Of a stretch of 64,000 bases of DNA, positions 13,081 through 23,140 are shown piece by piece; position 1 is the first letter of the stretch, and every line of letters begins with the position of its first letter. The translations under genes were made by a program, and so were the position numbers. The stretch covers positions 2,604,001-2,668,000 of the forward strand of contig NC_089440.1 in the NCBI RefSeq assembly GCF_026210795.1. The letters run 5' to 3'. Below the pieces are notes generated by a model. The model searched no databases, was not told the origin of the DNA, and saw only the letters and a program-made list of their open reading frames with translations. The stretch comes from Rhizophagus irregularis (lineage: Eukaryota > Glomeromycota > Glomeromycetes > Glomerales > Glomeraceae).

Positions 13081-14440
13081 GTATCTTGAATATATAATTA
13101 TTATTTATTTAAAAAAATTTCTCTGTCCCCCAGAAACAAGAAAGGGTGTGACGCCGGTGATGAAATATGTCACGTGATTTTCACGACATTTTTTTCGGTT
13201 ACGCTGGGAAAATAACTTTAGTATTTACCTTCTGCGCCTCTAATCTTTAAAATACTTAAACTTTTTAATTGGGTACATATAAGCCATTTCCAGATGCTCA
13301 TCGGTTATACATGTACAAAATTGAAAAGATGGTCTTTGTAATTGTGTTGTCCTTGCCACCCTAATATCTTTTCTTGTGTCTTTAGATAAAATTGCTGTCA
13401 AACTCTACAATGAAATAATTACAGAAAGAATTTACTCCAGCAAATGGTACCTAAATCTATACAATACAGAATCAATAGATACGTAAGATTGAAAAAAAAA
13501 ATCAATTATAAAATCGAGTATTTCTAAAATACTTTAGTTAATAGGATTATCAAATTAAAAAACGTTTTAAAATGCATTTTCAATCTTTAGAAGATAGGAT
13601 ACAAAAAAAGAGAAATTAGAGTTTACTCCAAAATTATATAAGACTTAAATTTATACAGTACGGAATTAAATTCAAGTTTAGTTGGAATTTACCGGATTGA
13701 AATTTTAAAACATAAAATTATCAATTGAAAATAATAATTTTTTACTATTAAAAACTTTTTGAAATAAACAAATATAAAAATATTAAAATTTTGAACGTAA
13801 CATGCATGAGTATAATCAAAGGTTTTAAAATGATATATTTATAAAAAAAAAAATTATAAGATCGAATATTGTTATTTGATTTTCCTCTATATTTCTTATT
13901 AAAAGATTAAAATACTTGCTATGAAGGTAAAACTTTCGGGAAATATTTCAATGTATTTTAAAAATGACTTGTCGTATCATTTCCGAACATATCAATGAAC
14001 TTTAACGTAAAAAATTTCCCTTTTTTTTATAAATGATGAATTAAATCAAAGTTGGCTGACCAATAAAAATGATTATTCTATATTTATTTTATTTATTTTT
14101 ATCGTCCTACAAAAATTAGAAATAAATTTGTAACCTTCGCGTTGATTAACAAATGTTCCAGTATTTTATATGGAATTAATCACATGATTTTATTATTGGC
14201 TCTATTCACTCACGTGATCGTCATCCAATAAAATCGCAAATCTTAATTATACATCTTATATAATGGTTTAACTTGTGATGAATTTGATATTTGTACGGGA
14301 TTTATTACTCATGTTTTTTAATGCATTATACAATCATCTATTTTAAAATCATGCACCATACGTATTTAGTTACAGTTTGTTGATATATTGTAAGCTTACG
14401 TATTTTACTGATTTAACTCTTTATAATAAAATAAAAAAGA
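13081..14440. repeat. Orphan copy of kinase upstream flank
   Basis: No gene. The stretch around 13,890-14,060 (TTATTAAAAGATT, TGCTATGAAG, GAAATATTTCAATGTATTTT, AAGTTGGCTGACC) matches, in the same order, the DNA upstream of the kinase copies at about 25,985-26,190, 32,545-32,720 and partly 54,380-54,540. No complete kinase gene accompanies it, so it is a left-over of the segmental duplications that built the array. Confidence 0.5.
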
Positions 14441-14454
14441 GATATAATTAGGGA

Positions 14455-14605
14455 TGACAACGTTCACAACCATTAACCGGTTAACCAGTCATGACTGGTC
14501 ATGACCGTGATCGAACTGATCGGTCAAAGGCGCTATATGACCCCGTACCATTTGATATTTTGATTGATCATTCAAGTGACTTTTTAACTTGCTAATCAAA
14601 TTTAA
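14455..14605. repeat. Palindromic island, GGTCATGACC/GGTCA words
   Basis: Over 150 bp the word GGTCA and its complement recur, with near-palindromes around AACCGGTT and CATGACTGGTCATGACC. Related islands with the same words lie at about 19,405-19,510 and 26,745-26,830, each in the duplicated flank of a kinase copy. Confidence 0.5.
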
Positions 14606-14745
14606 CATATTAACTTATAGAGAAATAGAATTGTTAAAAAAAAGTGACCAAATATTTGTCGAACCATCTTCATTAAATGTGAAGTTTCTTTTTCTATAAA
14701 TGATAATTACAATACATTTTAGTAATTCCTAAGATTTTATCTTTA

Positions 14746-15053
14746 GGCCACACAAATTCGATTTTTCGGTTCACTTCACCCGGCCGGGTCACTTTTTCAA
14801 ATTTCAATAAAAAAAAGTTTATATATAAAAAGTTTATCACGTGATCAATACGTAATTTTATTGGCGGGTAAGTTTATCACGTGGCTGAGAACTTCTGGAG
14901 CGAAAATAAAATCTTTCCCCTTTAAAAGTCAACCAATCAGATGTCACGATTTTATATATAAACTTTTTTTATTAATAAACAATAAACTCCGGGTCCCCGG
15001 GTCAATTTTAAATTTCAATGTTACGTGAACCGAAAAATTGAATTTGCGTGGCC
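14746..15053. mobile_element. MITE with TTA target duplication (PIF/Harbinger-like)
   Basis: The ends are inverted repeats: the left begins GGCCACACAAATTCGATTTT and the right end, read inward on the other strand, GGCCACGCAAATTCAATTTT. Both continue into CGGTTCAC. TTA flanks both sides (14743-14745 and 15054-15056). A TTA duplication with GGCC-type ends is the signature of PIF/Harbinger or ISL2EU elements. The 308-bp body has no coding capacity, so it needs a transposase from elsewhere. Open frames overlapping it are coincidental. Confidence 0.7.
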
Positions 15054-15056
15054 TTA

Positions 15057-15668
15057 TATCAAAAGGATCAATGTAATTATTATTTTCCCCGCTTATGCAT
15101 ATAAAAAGATTTTCACAAATATAAAGGGTATTTATAAAATTATCATTTTTAGACTTTATCATAATGTAACTGATGCATCAGTGTATCTTAATTATTCAAG
15201 CACTAAATTATCGAGATTCAGCGTTCGCCTTAATGTTGACGTTTATGATAGGAATATGAATTAAACTCTTTACTTAAACCAAAATTTGTACATTTATTAT
15301 TTATATTGTCTTATAATTGAATTTAAAAACAACAAAAATTAGCCAATTTTAATATTGTTCAAATTACAAGATCATTTATTATTGCAAAATCTTTATATTG
15401 AACAAATAATAGAAATAAATTATTTAAATTACAAACTAAGAAATTTACAAGTTATTTTGTTACTCTAGTCTTAGTGTTTAAATAAAAAAATGTAATAATA
15501 AGTATATGAATATTGTTTTTTTTTTAATTTAATATTTAATTTGTAATATACGATTTTTTTTAAAAAAAATCCGGAAAAATATTTGAGTACTTGACAATCC
15601 AAAAATAAATTTAAGATGTTAAATTTAAGATGTTTTAATTTTTTTAGAAATTTTACCGTTAGAAATTT
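15057..15668. other. AT-rich 3' flank of kinase copy 1
   Basis: No gene. The stretch at 15,270-15,345 (ACTTAAACCAAAATTTGTAC and following) is repeated at about 28,898-28,965 downstream of kinase copy 3, so the duplicated unit includes this 3' flank. Confidence 0.5.
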
Positions 15669-17822
15669 TTAAATCGTCTTGCTTTTATCTATAAAATAAA
15701 AATAAAAATAATTAAATTATTGCTTTCTATTATTATTATAATCTATTATGAAGTTTTATACCATTTATATCTAAATTATGCTTCTTTGTTTGTTGCACAG
15801 TTTCTTTCTCATAATCGTTATTTTGAATATCTATAAAAAAAATTAATTATATTAATTTAAATAATATTGAATCTTAGTAATAAAATTATAACGATAATTA
15901 GTAAATTAATAATTTACTTACTATAATTTGAATTGATTTCTAATTTTCCAAATACTTTGAGATGAAAATTAAATTAGTTTATTATTTTAAAGTAATTTTA
16001 AATTTTGATAATAATTATTTACCTTTATATACACTATTCGATTTTGATATATTAACATTTTTTTCAACACTTGAATTATTAAAATAGTCAACTAAAGTGA
16101 AGAAAATAATTAATATAATTGCAACTATACCATATATTAATTTAAAACTAAAAATACTTACTATTGTTAGGAATGTTAAAGCTATAAGGTTTACTATGGA
16201 ATGCTATAAATTATCAAATAATTTTAAATTTAAGTTAAATTAATAAAGTATAAACAAATTATTGCATATATGATATACCTTCTTGTTCTTCTATTGGTAT
16301 TTTTATTTAAATAAAAAGAAACTAATGTTAGCATATTTTTAAGTGTAATAAAATGCTTCAAAGTAATATTACTACCTTCTGTTGCATTTTTTGGTTCAGG
16401 AAAATTTTCAAATTGATAAGTTTTACTAGTATAATTTTTGCTTATTGAATCGATTGAATTACTTGAATAGTAAATACTTAATTGTTGACGTTGATTAGAA
16501 ATTATTTGTTTTTGACTTTCATCTTGATTGTTTTGGAAATTTAAAAATATTTTTTTTACATCTTTCCGTAATGTACCAGCATCAGGTCTTTTTGTTGAAT
16601 CAGCATCCCAACACTGTTCCATTAATTTCTTATATTCTAAAGGAGTTCCTGGTACTATTTTTGGTCTCATTCCATTTACTATTTTCATTGCAAGATCATA
16701 ATTATGCTCAAAATTAACAAATGGTGGTTGTCCTGATGAAATTTCCCACATAAGTATACCAATACTATAAATATCAGATGCAAAAGTAGTTTTTTTACCA
16801 GTAATCACTTCTGGTGCTATATAAGGAAGATTTCCATATACACTATTTAGTGGTTTATCAACAGGTCCACAAAATCCAAGATCACTAATGTTAAAAGCTT
16901 GATTAAGTTCTAAGATATTTCCAGAATGCAAATCTCTATGAATTGCATTTTCCTTATGAATGCTGTAAATTCCATTTATTATGTTATAAGCAATTTGTAT
17001 TCGTTCTTTCCATATAAGATTATTATAACTTTGCTTTAGATATGTTCTTAAATCCATTTCCATTTCATTCATTACAAGCATATAATTTCCACTTGAAGGA
17101 TTCTTTGTTAGGCCAAAACATTGTACTACAACTCCCCATTTGTTACTTATAGTTAAATGAGATTTGCTCTAAAAATATTATATAAAATTGTTAATTGTTA
17201 ACGAATTTAATACATAATATGTTTAATTATATACCTCTTCAAACCATCTTCTGTTAGCACTTTCAACATTTTCTAACTCTTTAAGTATTACATTTTGATT
17301 TCCATATCTTGTTAATTGTTTTTCTTTAAAATCCCATTCATAACTTCCACCTATCCATTCTGCTGTATAAATTTCGGAACATCCACCTTTAGTTAAATAT
17401 TTAACATTTTGTAAATTATTATATGGGATCCATTCAACTATATTATCTGGTTGAAATGTTTCCATTTGACATTTTTGTATTAAATTATCAATATCATTAT
17501 TTCCAGATGTCCAGTTTGAAAAATTTTCTTTTAAATAATTTCGAACACAATGTTCACAATATAATGTTGCTAAACATTCATCTTGACAATTTTTACAAAT
17601 TCTTTTTGTTCCTTCATTAAAATGAATTTTATAATTGTCATGAGTTTCATTTAAAAATTTTATTACTTCTGATTTTTCATCTTTTGTGAGAAATTCATTA
17701 GCAAGAATAGTTTGTTTTCTAAATTCATGTACTTTATTCAGAGTATTATGAATAGTAGTATCCGTTAATGAACATGCTCTATTATACGCAGCCCAAACAG
17801 CATCTTCTCGAATATTAGTCAT
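15669..17822 (-). CDS. Tyrosine-kinase-like protein kinase, array copy 1 (intact)
   Basis: I read eight exons on the minus strand: 17822-17235, 17168-16376, 16290-16279, 16203-16162, 16091-16023, 15954-15922, 15830-15762 and 15688-15669. They total 1,626 nt (541 residues) with consistent phases. Residues 76-92 hold a CxxCx3Cx5CxxC cluster that could bind zinc. The kinase domain follows: loop TKGGCSEIYTAEW at about 144-156, VILK with K181, HRD at 273-275, N280, DLG (not DFG) at 292-294, then YIAPEV, DIYSIGILMWE and TKRP. The tail after EPKNATEG is spelled by six short exons and is low in complexity. The last exon is shorter than in copies 2 and 3 because part of it is deleted. The sequence suggests a cytosolic signalling kinase of the greatly expanded Glomeromycotina family; the substrate is unknown. 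An ATG with CAT in the same position is shared by the other minus-strand copies. Confidence 0.85.
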
Positions 17823-17960
17823 AATGTGATTTTTTAATTTTGTAAAAAAAAGGAAGACTTGAAAATGAAAAAAGTTGTAAAACGGATTTAATGGATTAGT
17901 AACTCCGACAATGTCCAAATATATAACGTGTAAAACTCTATTTCCAAATTTTGAAATTTT

Positions 17961-17986
17961 GTACAATTTGTACAGTTGTACAACAA
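17961..17986 (-). promoter_or_regulatory. GTACA module upstream of kinase copy 1
   Basis: GTACA occurs at 17961, 17970 and 17978 (spacing 9 and 8), about 140-160 bp upstream of the start codon. The same arrangement lies upstream of the other minus-strand kinase copies, so it is either a conserved promoter element or simply retained duplicate sequence. Confidence 0.45.
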
Positions 17987-18009
17987 AAATACCCATGATC
18001 AACAGTAAA

Positions 18010-20150
18010 TTTCCGTATGAATTATTTTAAAAACTTAGATAAGAAAAAAATATTCGACTATTCAGTGTCTATACCAAAAAATAAATAAATAATATTCTAG
18101 TATAAATAAATGTAAGTTATAATAATCAGATTAAAATTTTGAGATGCAAAATTTTAGATCGCCCAAAGTGAAAATGAAAAATAATAAATGTATTAATAAA
18201 AAGTTTTAATGAGTAACGTGAATATTAAATTGCGTATTAAAAAAAAAAAAATACATTATAGAATCTTGATACAGTAGATGCACGAAATTCACTCTAAACC
18301 TATAATTAATTATTTTGATTCGAAACATATAATCAATTTATCATAATTATTATTGCAGAATTAAGATTTTTTTTATCTTTAACATATAGTAAATTATTAT
18401 TAATCACACGTCTATCCCGATATCGTTATAATAATATAATCATATTTAAATCATAGTAATGATAGCATCGTATATATTTAATAATTGATTCGTTGATATA
18501 AACTTATTTACTATAATAACTCCTTAATAAATGACGAATAAATGACGTTGCATCATTATGTTACGTTTAATAATCATCATCTTGCAAGGAAATCTTTTCA
18601 TAAGTACTTGTTTAATTAGTCTAATTAAGTATAATAGCATAAAGTAAGGTTTAAAAAAGAAGTAATACAGCTTTATATATCATATAATTATAAAGCAAGC
18701 TTTTAAGCAAACCCTAACAGCTAATGACTACTTTAGGCCTTTCTATATATAATAATCATTGCATTAATTTAAATTATGTTTAAAATATCTAATCGAAGAA
18801 ATACAAATACTGATGAATTTTATTATTATAGTGTGAACAGTCACATTAATATTTAATATATCGAAGCTTTATCCTTTTCCTACAGATCCATGGTTTTATT
18901 ATAAAATACGAATAAAAATCTTAAACATATTATCTGTTATATGGCACAGTTAAATTATAAATTTGTGACGTAGCATTTTCTTTGGATGATTATTGGATGG
19001 TTTCAAAAAATTAATTATTAATTACTACGCTAAGAAAAATTAATTTTGTAAGTAAAATGTGATCTTGAGTGTCTGTATAAAAACTGATGTTTAATTTTCT
19101 TGTAATATGAAATACATTATTTTATCATATTGAATTTTATAACCTGTCTATAAAATAAAGACTGTTGTGTTAATTTAAACCTTCGCGTAGTAGAAATTGA
19201 TTACAATAATTAACTTGTGATAAATTTATGACATTTGTACTATATTTACTATTAAATTCGAATGATAAATTTACCGTAATTATTATAAAAGAATCTTTTT
19301 ATTTAAACAAATAAATTTAGTATTAGTCACACATTTGATCTAGTGTAGCCAAAAATGAGATTTAAATCACAAAAATTTAAGACTTTACACTAATTTAAAA
19401 GAGATTGCGGTCAACCCAGGCGTTCGACGATCAAAGTCATGACGTGCTCGGTCAAAGGCTTGAGTATTTTGACCGACCGTCTCATTTGATTGATCATTTC
19501 AACGATTATAACTTATAAATAATATTTTATCATGAACTTGGGTTTAATCCCTTTTTTTAATGCTGCCCCTATTCTAGCTCTTTTTTTTCTGAAGGAAGAA
19601 CTATTAATTGAAATAATGTAGTAATTTTAAAATTAACATTTTTATTATTTTTAAAAAAAAACACTTTTATTTGCCATATGATTTACAGCCATTAAATTAT
19701 CCGCATTTCAAAAATATAAATTTTAAAAAAAGTATTTACAAAAATGGATTCTTTTTTAAAAGGAAATTATTTTTTTTTAAGAAAAAATACATATCGATTT
19801 AATAAACATTTTTTAGAATAAAGTCGGTAGATTTTTTGATCTCCTTTCTTATTCTTCTTTGTAATCTGTTATATTGACCATTTTTCAAAATCAAATAAAT
19901 AAAGATTATTACGATTAACTTGTGGTAAATTTGATATTTATAAAAATTCAGTAAATATATTACCTACAATTTCAATTGCAAAAATTTAAGGCCATATATA
20001 TATATATATATATATATATCATAAGAAACTATTAACATACTATGATGAAACCATATATTGATATAATTTATTGTAAACACATCATTAATTAATCAATCAC
20101 ATCCTTTGTAATTCTATACCAAAGGAGTTACTAATTTTCATAATAAAATT
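18010..20150. repeat. Duplicated kinase-flank segment, copy A
   Basis: No gene. From about 18,300 this segment is collinear, with small gaps, with 40,310-42,110 and partly with 43,750-44,330. Shared landmarks are CACACGTCTAT, AAGAAG..ATAC.GCTTTATA, GAGATTGCGGTCA, TTTAATCCCTTTTTTTA and TTGAAATAATGTA. It contains a GGTCA-word island (19,405-19,510) and a (TA)n run at 19,996-20,019. Confidence 0.6.
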
Positions 20151-20194
20151 ATTGTATAAATGTTATCTGTTTCTTATAAAAAAAAAATATTATT

Positions 20195-20565
20195 TCGATT
20201 ACGTCGCAGCACTGGCCTGATTTAAACCTAAAAGGCAAAGGAATAAAAAAAAATTAGAAAAAAAATATTATATATTAAAAAAAGTATATCCAAGAAAAAA
20301 AAATTATTAAAAAAAAATGATGCTTACCATAGCACCGCAGTATCGATCCGATCACTGATCCAAACCTAAAAGTGTAAGAACAAAAAAAAATTAGGAAAAA
20401 AAATTAAACCCGAAAAAAAGTAAAAGTATAAAAAAATTGTTTTAAAGAAAAAATTTTGGGTTTTAAAAAAAACCAAAATAAAAATATATATATATATATT
20501 GAAAAAAAAAAAATTCGGTTTAAAAAAACCGAAAAATTTTTTTTTATTTCATCGTTCTGCTGCGG
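20195..20565. repeat. Box-and-hairpin repeat, copy A
   Basis: Two boxes ending in CAAACCTAAAAGTGTAAGAA-type sequence (20,203-20,245 and 20,327-20,382) are each followed by A-rich sequence. Next come short hairpins: TTTTGGGTTTTAAAAAAAACCAAAA at about 20,454 and TTCGGTTTAAAAAAACCGAA at about 20,514. Related copies in either orientation lie at 49,470-49,530, 61,680-61,870 and 63,190-63,790. The family is not one I know. Confidence 0.6.
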
Positions 20566-20726
20566 CTGATTGCATTGACGCCATCGTGAATGGAAATATG
20601 ATTAATAAACTAAATTAAGTATTATAAGAAAAACCTATTAACTGGAACTGGATTTATAGTCCATAAAAATCTTCACGAAGCGAATTATTTTAACTGCAAT
20701 AAATACGGAATGGATCAGGCGCAGAC

Positions 20727-20735
20727 ATATCACGC
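20727..20735. repeat. 9-bp target duplication, left
   Basis: ATATCACGC here is repeated exactly at 22796-22804, directly outside the inverted ends of the 2.06 kb element. Confidence 0.85.
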
Positions 20736-20908
20736 TGGGGTGTGCGGTCAACTAATTAAATCAAAACTATGTATAGTGTCATATAAAAATTTATTATTAA
20801 AGATTTTTTTATATTAAACTATCGTATACTACTGTATAAATTATACTATAATTATAACTATAATTATAATAAATTATTATTTTTTTTATTCTTTAATAAC
20901 ACTAAACT

Positions 20909-21338
20909 AGGACCCCGGATAATTATAATTGAGGTCATATCTTACTATGTTTTAAACTTTATTTTTCTTTTAACATGTAATTTTATTAAGTTAATATTAT
21001 TTTTTACCATAGAAAAAAATGTTTCTTTTGAAGAGAAGAATCTTTTGATACCAAAATCTTGTAAATCTACTGATTAGAATTTGAGATAAGTATCGTTACA
21101 CAGGCAAAATTTGGCAAAAAAATATACGCTTTTTCACTATCGGTATACATAGAAATATACAAAAAAATAAAAATTACTATTATTAAATATTACTTTTTAA
21201 GTAACAAAATTATAGATAATAGGAGGGCAATTATTATTACAAAGTTTTGTATCTATAGCTTTAAAAGTAAGTTCAGGATGACAAGGGTAAATTTTTAGCA
21301 TAGAAGATATGACCTTAATTATAATTGTCCGGGGTCCT
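20909..21338. mobile_element. Nested MITE with 8-bp target duplication
   Basis: Imperfect inverted ends of about 35 bp start AGGACCCCGGATAATTATAA on the left and, from the right on the other strand, AGGACCCCGGACAATTATAA. The 8-bp word ACTAAACT lies immediately outside on both sides (20901-20908 and 21339-21346). The 8-bp duplication fits hAT or P-type elements; the AGGACCCCGG end is not one I can assign. The 430-bp body is non-coding. It inserted into the larger element. Confidence 0.8.
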
Positions 21339-21625
21339 ACTAAACTCTTATTAATATTTTCATTTCAAATTTTACACAAGTGTCCTGAATACCTGTTTCT
21401 TCTATAAAATATCTCGTTTTTCTTGAAAAAAGGTCTTGAACCCGTTGAAAACAATAAATTTAACCTTTTAATTTGAATTTTTTTTTTTTTAGGAGTTTTT
21501 TAAAAAGCGAGGTATTTTATGTTTCTTAAAGTTATCAAGTATCCATTCAATTTTACAGCATTACTTAAACGCTAATGGAACACAAGTTATTAAATTTTAA
21601 AGATTTCGGATAATTTAATGGGAAA

Positions 21626-21946
21626 ATGACTCGTCCTTCAAAACAAGCCCGCCACTTAAAAAAAGCACGAGAAATAGAAGCTCAAAAGTTAAATGCAAAG
21701 AAAGATGACAAGAAAAGAAAAGTCAATGAGATTATAGATGAAATGGATGAATCAAAACTTGATAATACTTTAAATTTAATAACAAATCTAATGGAATCAA
21801 GCAAAGAAAGAATTAATTTAATTTCTTCAGTTCAACAATTATCTGAAGAAGAGATTCCAGCCGCAGATCATCTCATCAAAACCATGTGTGGACCAAATGA
21901 ATCCAAACTTATTTCTCCTTACCTTCAAAATAAGGCATATGAATAA
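21626..21946 (+). CDS. Transposon-borne N-terminal basic/acidic protein fragment
   Basis: A 106-residue frame inside the 2.06 kb element. It starts MTRPSKQARHLKKAREIEAQ and is lysine-rich and helical, followed by an acidic stretch around DEMDESK. Coding-like sequence continues beyond the stop, through AT-rich sequence with further stops, into a helical region (about 21,990-22,260: KKLERKNDNLIHRTQSLG-like, then HISEIRSLVRQSHHISD). The pieces look like the leading part of a transposon protein whose centre has been deleted. I cannot assign a function. It is probably not translated into a working protein. Confidence 0.45.
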   Translation: MTRPSKQARHLKKAREIEAQKLNAKKDDKKRKVNEIIDEMDESKLDNTLNLITNLMESSKERINLISSVQQLSEEEIPAADHLIKTMCGPNESKLISPYLQNKAYE

Positions 21947-22294
21947 AAGTCTTTACAAGCGGCAATTTTCGATCAATTCATCACAAGAAGCAAATAACAA
22001 GATGAAAACCAAAATTAAATAACTTGAGCGAAAAAATGATAATCTTATTCATCGTACACAGTCACTTGGTGTTCATGCGCGTCATCTTCAAAACCAAAAA
22101 TCCAAACATATATCTGAAATTCGATCTTTAGTTAGACAATCACATCATATTTCTGATACTGCATTTAAAAAGAAGATCAAATCTATTTTTAAAATAAATA
22201 AAACGAGAATACACTTCAAATACCATTTGGCTTGCTACTAGCATCTCTCAGATAGGTCAATTATCAATGCATTCTACTGGAAGACGCACCACAT

Positions 22295-22489
22295 ATGTCC
22301 CAATCTCTTAAGCAATCAAAGCTTCGATTAGCATCTGATAAGATTGTTAAAGAAAATTTGTCAAATGAACTAAAGAATGTACGATTGCAAAGAAATGAAC
22401 TTAAAGAATCGTCACTTCAAAATATTCAGCCACAACCATTTGGTATTGAAGTTGCATCGGATATATTTGATAAACTACTAGGCACTTAA
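22295..22489 (+). pseudogene. Transposon-borne C-terminal coiled-coil fragment
   Basis: A 64-residue frame, MSQSLKQSKLRLASDKIVKE and onward, ending FDKLLGT. It is highly charged with heptad-like spacing, consistent with a coiled coil. It lies just inside the right inverted repeat, in the position of the C-terminus of the element's protein. The abrupt change of character just upstream (about 22,270) suggests an internal deletion junction. Confidence 0.4.
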
Positions 22490-22795
22490 AAGCTCATTAA
22501 TTAATGAATGATTGTGGTTTACTTTAATTAGTGACAAACTATCAATATTGTATATAATTATTTAAGCAAGGGCTATGTTATATAAAGGAACGAAAATGTT
22601 TATAAAAGAGAATGATTTCCGCTTATACTGTACAATGTAAATACATCATAAAAATTGAAACAAAATTTAAACTCATTCCGGCAATTAAACCGAAATGGTT
22701 AAGATCTACATGATTGTTTCACAAAAATCTTTAATAATAAATTTTTATATGACACTATACATGATTTTGATTTAATTAGTTGACCGCACACCCCA

Positions 22796-22804
22796 ATATC
22801 ACGC
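22796..22804. repeat. 9-bp target duplication, right
   Basis: ATATCACGC, identical to 20727-20735. Confidence 0.85.
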
Positions 22805-23140
22805 GTTTCCATATTACAAGAATAATCTAAATTTTTTTAATTATATAGATGCTAAATTTACATATTATGCGAACAGCATATTGATATTGTTTTATGAAAC
22901 CAAAACTAGCCGATTTTATTATAATAAATTGCAAAATCTTTTAAATTGAGTAATAATAGATAAAAAAATTATTTAAATTAGAAACTAAGAAATTTACAAG
23001 TTATCTTGTTACTCTAGTTTTAGTGTTTAAATAATTGAAATAAAAAAAAATTCAATAGGTATATGAATATTGTTTTTAATTTAATCATCAATTTGTAATT
23101 TATGATTTAGAAAATCTAAAAAAAAAATACAGAAATAAAT

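Larger units (their letters stand above)
20736..22795. mobile_element. Non-autonomous DNA transposon, Mutator-like by its 9-bp duplication
   Basis: The ends are 73-bp terminal inverted repeats (20736-20808 and 22723-22795) starting TGGGGTGTGCGGTCAACTAA, with two mismatches. They are bounded by a perfect 9-bp direct duplication, ATATCACGC. Long inverted ends with a 9-bp duplication are typical of Mutator-like elements. Inside are a nested element (20909-21338) and two coding pieces (21626-21946 and 22295-22489) separated by broken coiled-coil-like sequence. No catalytic DDE domain is present, so this is an internally deleted or cargo-carrying derivative. The close match of its ends suggests fairly recent movement. 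Confidence 0.85.

Noticed and set aside
15025-15264. 79-codon ORF
   Set aside because: It begins inside the MITE's inverted repeat and reads out into non-coding flank.
17423-17620. Open frames antisense to the kinase exon 1 (also at 25,025, 31,209 and 33,730)
   Set aside because: They recur only because the antisense strand of the conserved cysteine-cluster exon happens to be open; composition and context give no support.
19996-20019. (TA)n tract, and a similar one at 34,181-34,200
   Set aside because: Ordinary microsatellites in AT-rich DNA; no further structure.
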